NCBI GenBank assembly: GCA_902772795.1
Contig: CACYBZ010000112.1
Location: forward strand, 1-8,472
Length of the DNA: 8,472 nucleotides
Direction: 5' to 3'
DNA from: an uncultured Ruminococcus sp.
Lineage (GTDB): Bacteria > Bacillota > Clostridia > Oscillospirales > Acutalibacteraceae
The translations under genes and the position numbers were made by a program. This document shows, piece by piece, positions 7,107-8,472 of the stretch (positions are counted from its first letter, which is position 1; every line of letters begins with the position of its first letter). Under the pieces are notes generated by a model. The model saw nothing but the letters and a program-made list of their open reading frames with translations, made no database searches and was not told the DNA's origin.

Positions 7107-8305
7107 TAATCAATCTGATGTTCAAGACCTATTTCCCGAATCACCGTTTTATAATAATCAGTCGTACTTTTGTTGATACGGCTGTAAGAATGTATATTCC
7201 GTTTGCGGAAAATCCGTTTTATCACATATACCACCCATACCGATGGTAACAACAGGGGATATTTTCTTAATATAGCGTTCTGCGACCGCAGAAAGGCATA
7301 GGACGGAAAAATCTGTTTCAGAATAAATTTAAGTTTACTGGGTTTTTGTCCGTCAGCGGTCATTTTGGAGGTTCGGATACCGATATTGTGTTCGGTTTTG
7401 CCGTAGGTATCGCCGTTGATAAGGAAAGCGTCCAGCAGATTATCCGTATGAATACCATCACCGTCCGCAGAAAACCAGCGTTGAGCAATTTGTCGGGCTT
7501 TTTTTTCAAATTCGCCGTACCCGAATTTTTCCAGAACATTGTTGATATACTGCCAGTCTGTTTTATCGTCATATTTCTGACAGAAAAGATAGTAGTCCAG
7601 AAACACTTTCGGGGGAATGCCTGCATAGTTGAAGTGCTGTACGGCGTGGACATTCAGAAAAATGTAGATATCTTCCAAAGACATTTCATAGATATGATGA
7701 AAGTCATTTTTTGGTTTCAGACGTTGTTTTAAATGGTTATAGTACGCCTTAATCTGAGGGTTTTTCCCCTCGTAGAGGCTGAAATGCTGTTCAAGATAGA
7801 TGTAAGGGTCTTTGCGGTAAATTTTGTCATGTCCGCCCAGATCTCCTTCAGCGGTATAGTTCAGCTTTGTCAGAACTTTGTCAGCCTTGTCAAAGTCCTG
7901 TAACGACACATAGGTATCAATATCGCCCATGTATCGGTATACGCTGGAGGGATACATGTTTTTGAAATATACGCCTTTGAGTAATACCATGTCAATCTGA
8001 TTTTTTTCAAAAGCATTCTGCAGAATTTCCAGTTCATAAAGCTGATTGGTATCGCTCAGTACCAGTTTGCGGAACTGAGTTTTCAGCACATTTCTGATTT
8101 CAGACGGGGGTTGCTGACTTTTCTCAAGCAAATCGACACCTTTTTTCACCAAAGCGGTGAAGCTCATTTCCTTGGAAAAATGTATAACTTTTTGCCAGTC
8201 GGGAGTAATGTCGCTGATGTCTGCCTGTGTGTTGTTCACCGCAGAACGTACCAGCCGAAAGATACAGCGGTATTCATCAGGATTTTCGGTGACAATATTT
8301 TTCAT
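7106..8305 (-). CDS. Nucleotidyltransferase family protein (NTP_transf_5 type)
   Basis: This protein of 399 residues resembles the NTP_transf_5 family (PF14907), a group of putative nucleotidyltransferases often found in surface-glycan or peptide-modification loci and of unproven activity. The core is VLLKG (107-111), then Y118-P119 and RYMGDIDTYV (124-133). The Gly-Asp-Ile-Asp motif is the expected metal-binding pair of a polymerase-beta-like fold. A His-rich stretch with LNVHAVQHFNYAG (217-229) and FLDYYLF (235-241) matches the pattern seen after the core in relatives. There is no signal peptide. A moderately hydrophobic patch lies near 350-363 in a basic surrounding. The ATG at 8305 has a near-perfect GGGAGGA 5 nt upstream. 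The longer frame up to 8434 reads through hairpin repeats and is rejected. It is the first visible gene of the operon and lies 13 nt from the serine hydrolase gene. The target that it would modify with a nucleotide or sugar is unknown. Confidence 0.82.
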   Translation of the reverse strand: MKNIVTENPDEYRCIFRLVRSAVNNTQADISDITPDWQKVIHFSKEMSFTALVKKGVDLLEKSQQPPSEIRNVLKTQFRKLVLSDTNQLYELEILQNAFEKNQIDMVLLKGVYFKNMYPSSVYRYMGDIDTYVSLQDFDKADKVLTKLNYTAEGDLGGHDKIYRKDPYIYLEQHFSLYEGKNPQIKAYYNHLKQRLKPKNDFHHIYEMSLEDIYIFLNVHAVQHFNYAGIPPKVFLDYYLFCQKYDDKTDWQYINNVLEKFGYGEFEKKARQIAQRWFSADGDGIHTDNLLDAFLINGDTYGKTEHNIGIRTSKMTADGQKPSKLKFILKQIFPSYAFLRSQNAILRKYPLLLPSVWVVYVIKRIFRKRNIHSYSRINKSTTDYYKTVIREIGLEHQID

Positions 8306-8309
8306 AAAT

Positions 8310-8316
8310 TCCTCCC
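8310..8316 (-). promoter_or_regulatory. Strong ribosome binding site of the nucleotidyltransferase gene
   Basis: GGGAGGA on the minus strand lies 5 nt before the ATG at 8305, about the best match to the anti-16S consensus in the window. It fixes the start inside a longer open frame. The foot of a 9-bp hairpin (8319-8339) begins only 2 nt further upstream. Confidence 0.85.
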
Positions 8317-8318
8317 TG

Positions 8319-8365
8319 TTTAAGGGCTTCGCCCTTAAAAATCCCACCAACTTTTTGAAAAAAGT
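8319..8365. repeat. Hairpin repeat unit A (complete)
   Basis: A perfect 9-bp inverted repeat, TTTAAGGGC / GCCCTTAAA with loop TTC (8319-8339), is followed by AATCCCACCA and then a second small palindrome ACTTTTT-GA-AAAAAGT (8350-8365). Positions 8341-8362 match 8451-8472 at 20 of 22 bases, so this is one copy of a composite repeat. It resembles intergenic hairpin elements common in Ruminococcus-like genomes. That comparison is from memory and not tested. Confidence 0.75.
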
Positions 8366-8402
8366 CGGACAAAAACTTTTGTGGTTCACTTCGTTCGGAC
8401 TG

Positions 8403-8431
8403 TTCAAGGGGTGCCCCCTTGAAAATCCTGC
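8403..8431. repeat. Hairpin repeat unit B (shortened)
   Basis: TTCAAGGGG / CCCCTTGAA form a perfect 9-bp stem with loop TGC (8403-8423). The following AATCCTGCC resembles the AATCCCACC after hairpin A. The unit then stops where hairpin C begins, so it lacks the ACTTTTTGAAAAA part. The spacer 8366-8402 between units A and B holds a weak 6-bp inverted repeat (8369-8382) and no gene. Confidence 0.7.
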
Positions 8432-8472
8432 CAAGGGGCTTTGCCCCTTGACCCCACCGACTTTTTGAAAAA
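8432..8472. repeat. Hairpin repeat unit C (runs off the window)
   Basis: CAAGGGGC / GCCCCTTG form a perfect 8-bp stem with loop TTT (8432-8450). This is followed by ACCCCACCG and ACTTTTTGAAAAA up to the last base. It has the same order of parts as unit A and is probably cut by the window end within the second palindrome. No promoter for the downstream operon is visible between 8306 and 8472. Confidence 0.7.

Noticed and set aside
8319..8339. Hairpin A as an intrinsic terminator
   Set aside because: The stem is followed by AAAATCCC on the plus strand and by CAGGGAGG on the minus strand, so the T-tract needed after the stem is missing in both directions.
8306..8434. Extended N-terminus (43 residues) for the nucleotidyltransferase
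   Set aside because: It would translate through the hairpin repeats, while a near-perfect ribosome binding site precedes the ATG at 8305.
8157..8468. Plus-strand open frame crossing the start of the nucleotidyltransferase gene and the hairpin repeats
   Set aside because: It is antisense to a well-supported gene and runs through inverted repeats. The product has no recognisable motif.
8319..8472. CRISPR array or tRNA/rRNA-like element
   Set aside because: The units differ in length and in stem sequence, there are no regular spacers, and no cloverleaf fold or rRNA motif is present.

Overview
The window looks like part of a chromosome of a low-to-moderate GC Gram-positive anaerobe of the Clostridia, probably a Ruminococcus-like member of the Oscillospiraceae. 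This is an inference from four things: strong AGGAGG-type ribosome binding sites, SigA-type promoters, a PduL-type phosphotransacylase, and intergenic hairpin repeats followed by an ACTTTTTGAAAAA segment. No rRNA, tRNA, CRISPR array or transposase was seen.

Layout. (i) Positions 8305 to 2786, minus strand: a tight five-gene operon, transcribed in the order NTP_transf_5-type nucleotidyltransferase, membrane-anchored serine hydrolase (beta-lactamase fold), IspD cytidylyltransferase, polyprenyl-phosphate sugar-1-phosphate transferase, and O-antigen ligase/Wzy-type membrane protein. Genes are 19 nt or less apart, and two junctions are ATGA overlaps. The operon ends at a strong hairpin terminator. 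(ii) Positions 2094 to 2669, plus strand: a lone pduL-type phosphate acyltransferase gene with its own promoter, converging on the same terminator. (iii) Positions 1874 to 1, minus strand: two family 2 glycosyltransferase genes, the second cut by the window edge. They are driven by a near-consensus promoter divergent from that of pduL. (iv) Positions 8319 to 8472, upstream of the operon: three related hairpin repeat units.

How the genes fit together. The priming transferase would load the first sugar phosphate onto undecaprenyl phosphate, cytoplasmic glycosyltransferases would extend it, and the Wzy/WaaL-like protein would polymerise or transfer the glycan outside the membrane. The exported serine hydrolase could modify the envelope or the glycan. 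IspD either feeds the isoprenoid (MEP) pathway that makes the lipid carrier or, less likely, activates a polyol phosphate as a CDP derivative. The window is therefore mainly an extracellular polysaccharide or cell-wall glycan locus, interrupted by one central-metabolism gene. No flippase, chain-length regulator or nucleotide-sugar synthesis gene is visible here. The most unusual points are ispD and a serine hydrolase inside a translationally coupled glycan operon, a slippage-prone Pro-Thr-Glu-Lys repeat tail on the hydrolase, and the hairpin repeats abutting the operon's first ribosome binding site.
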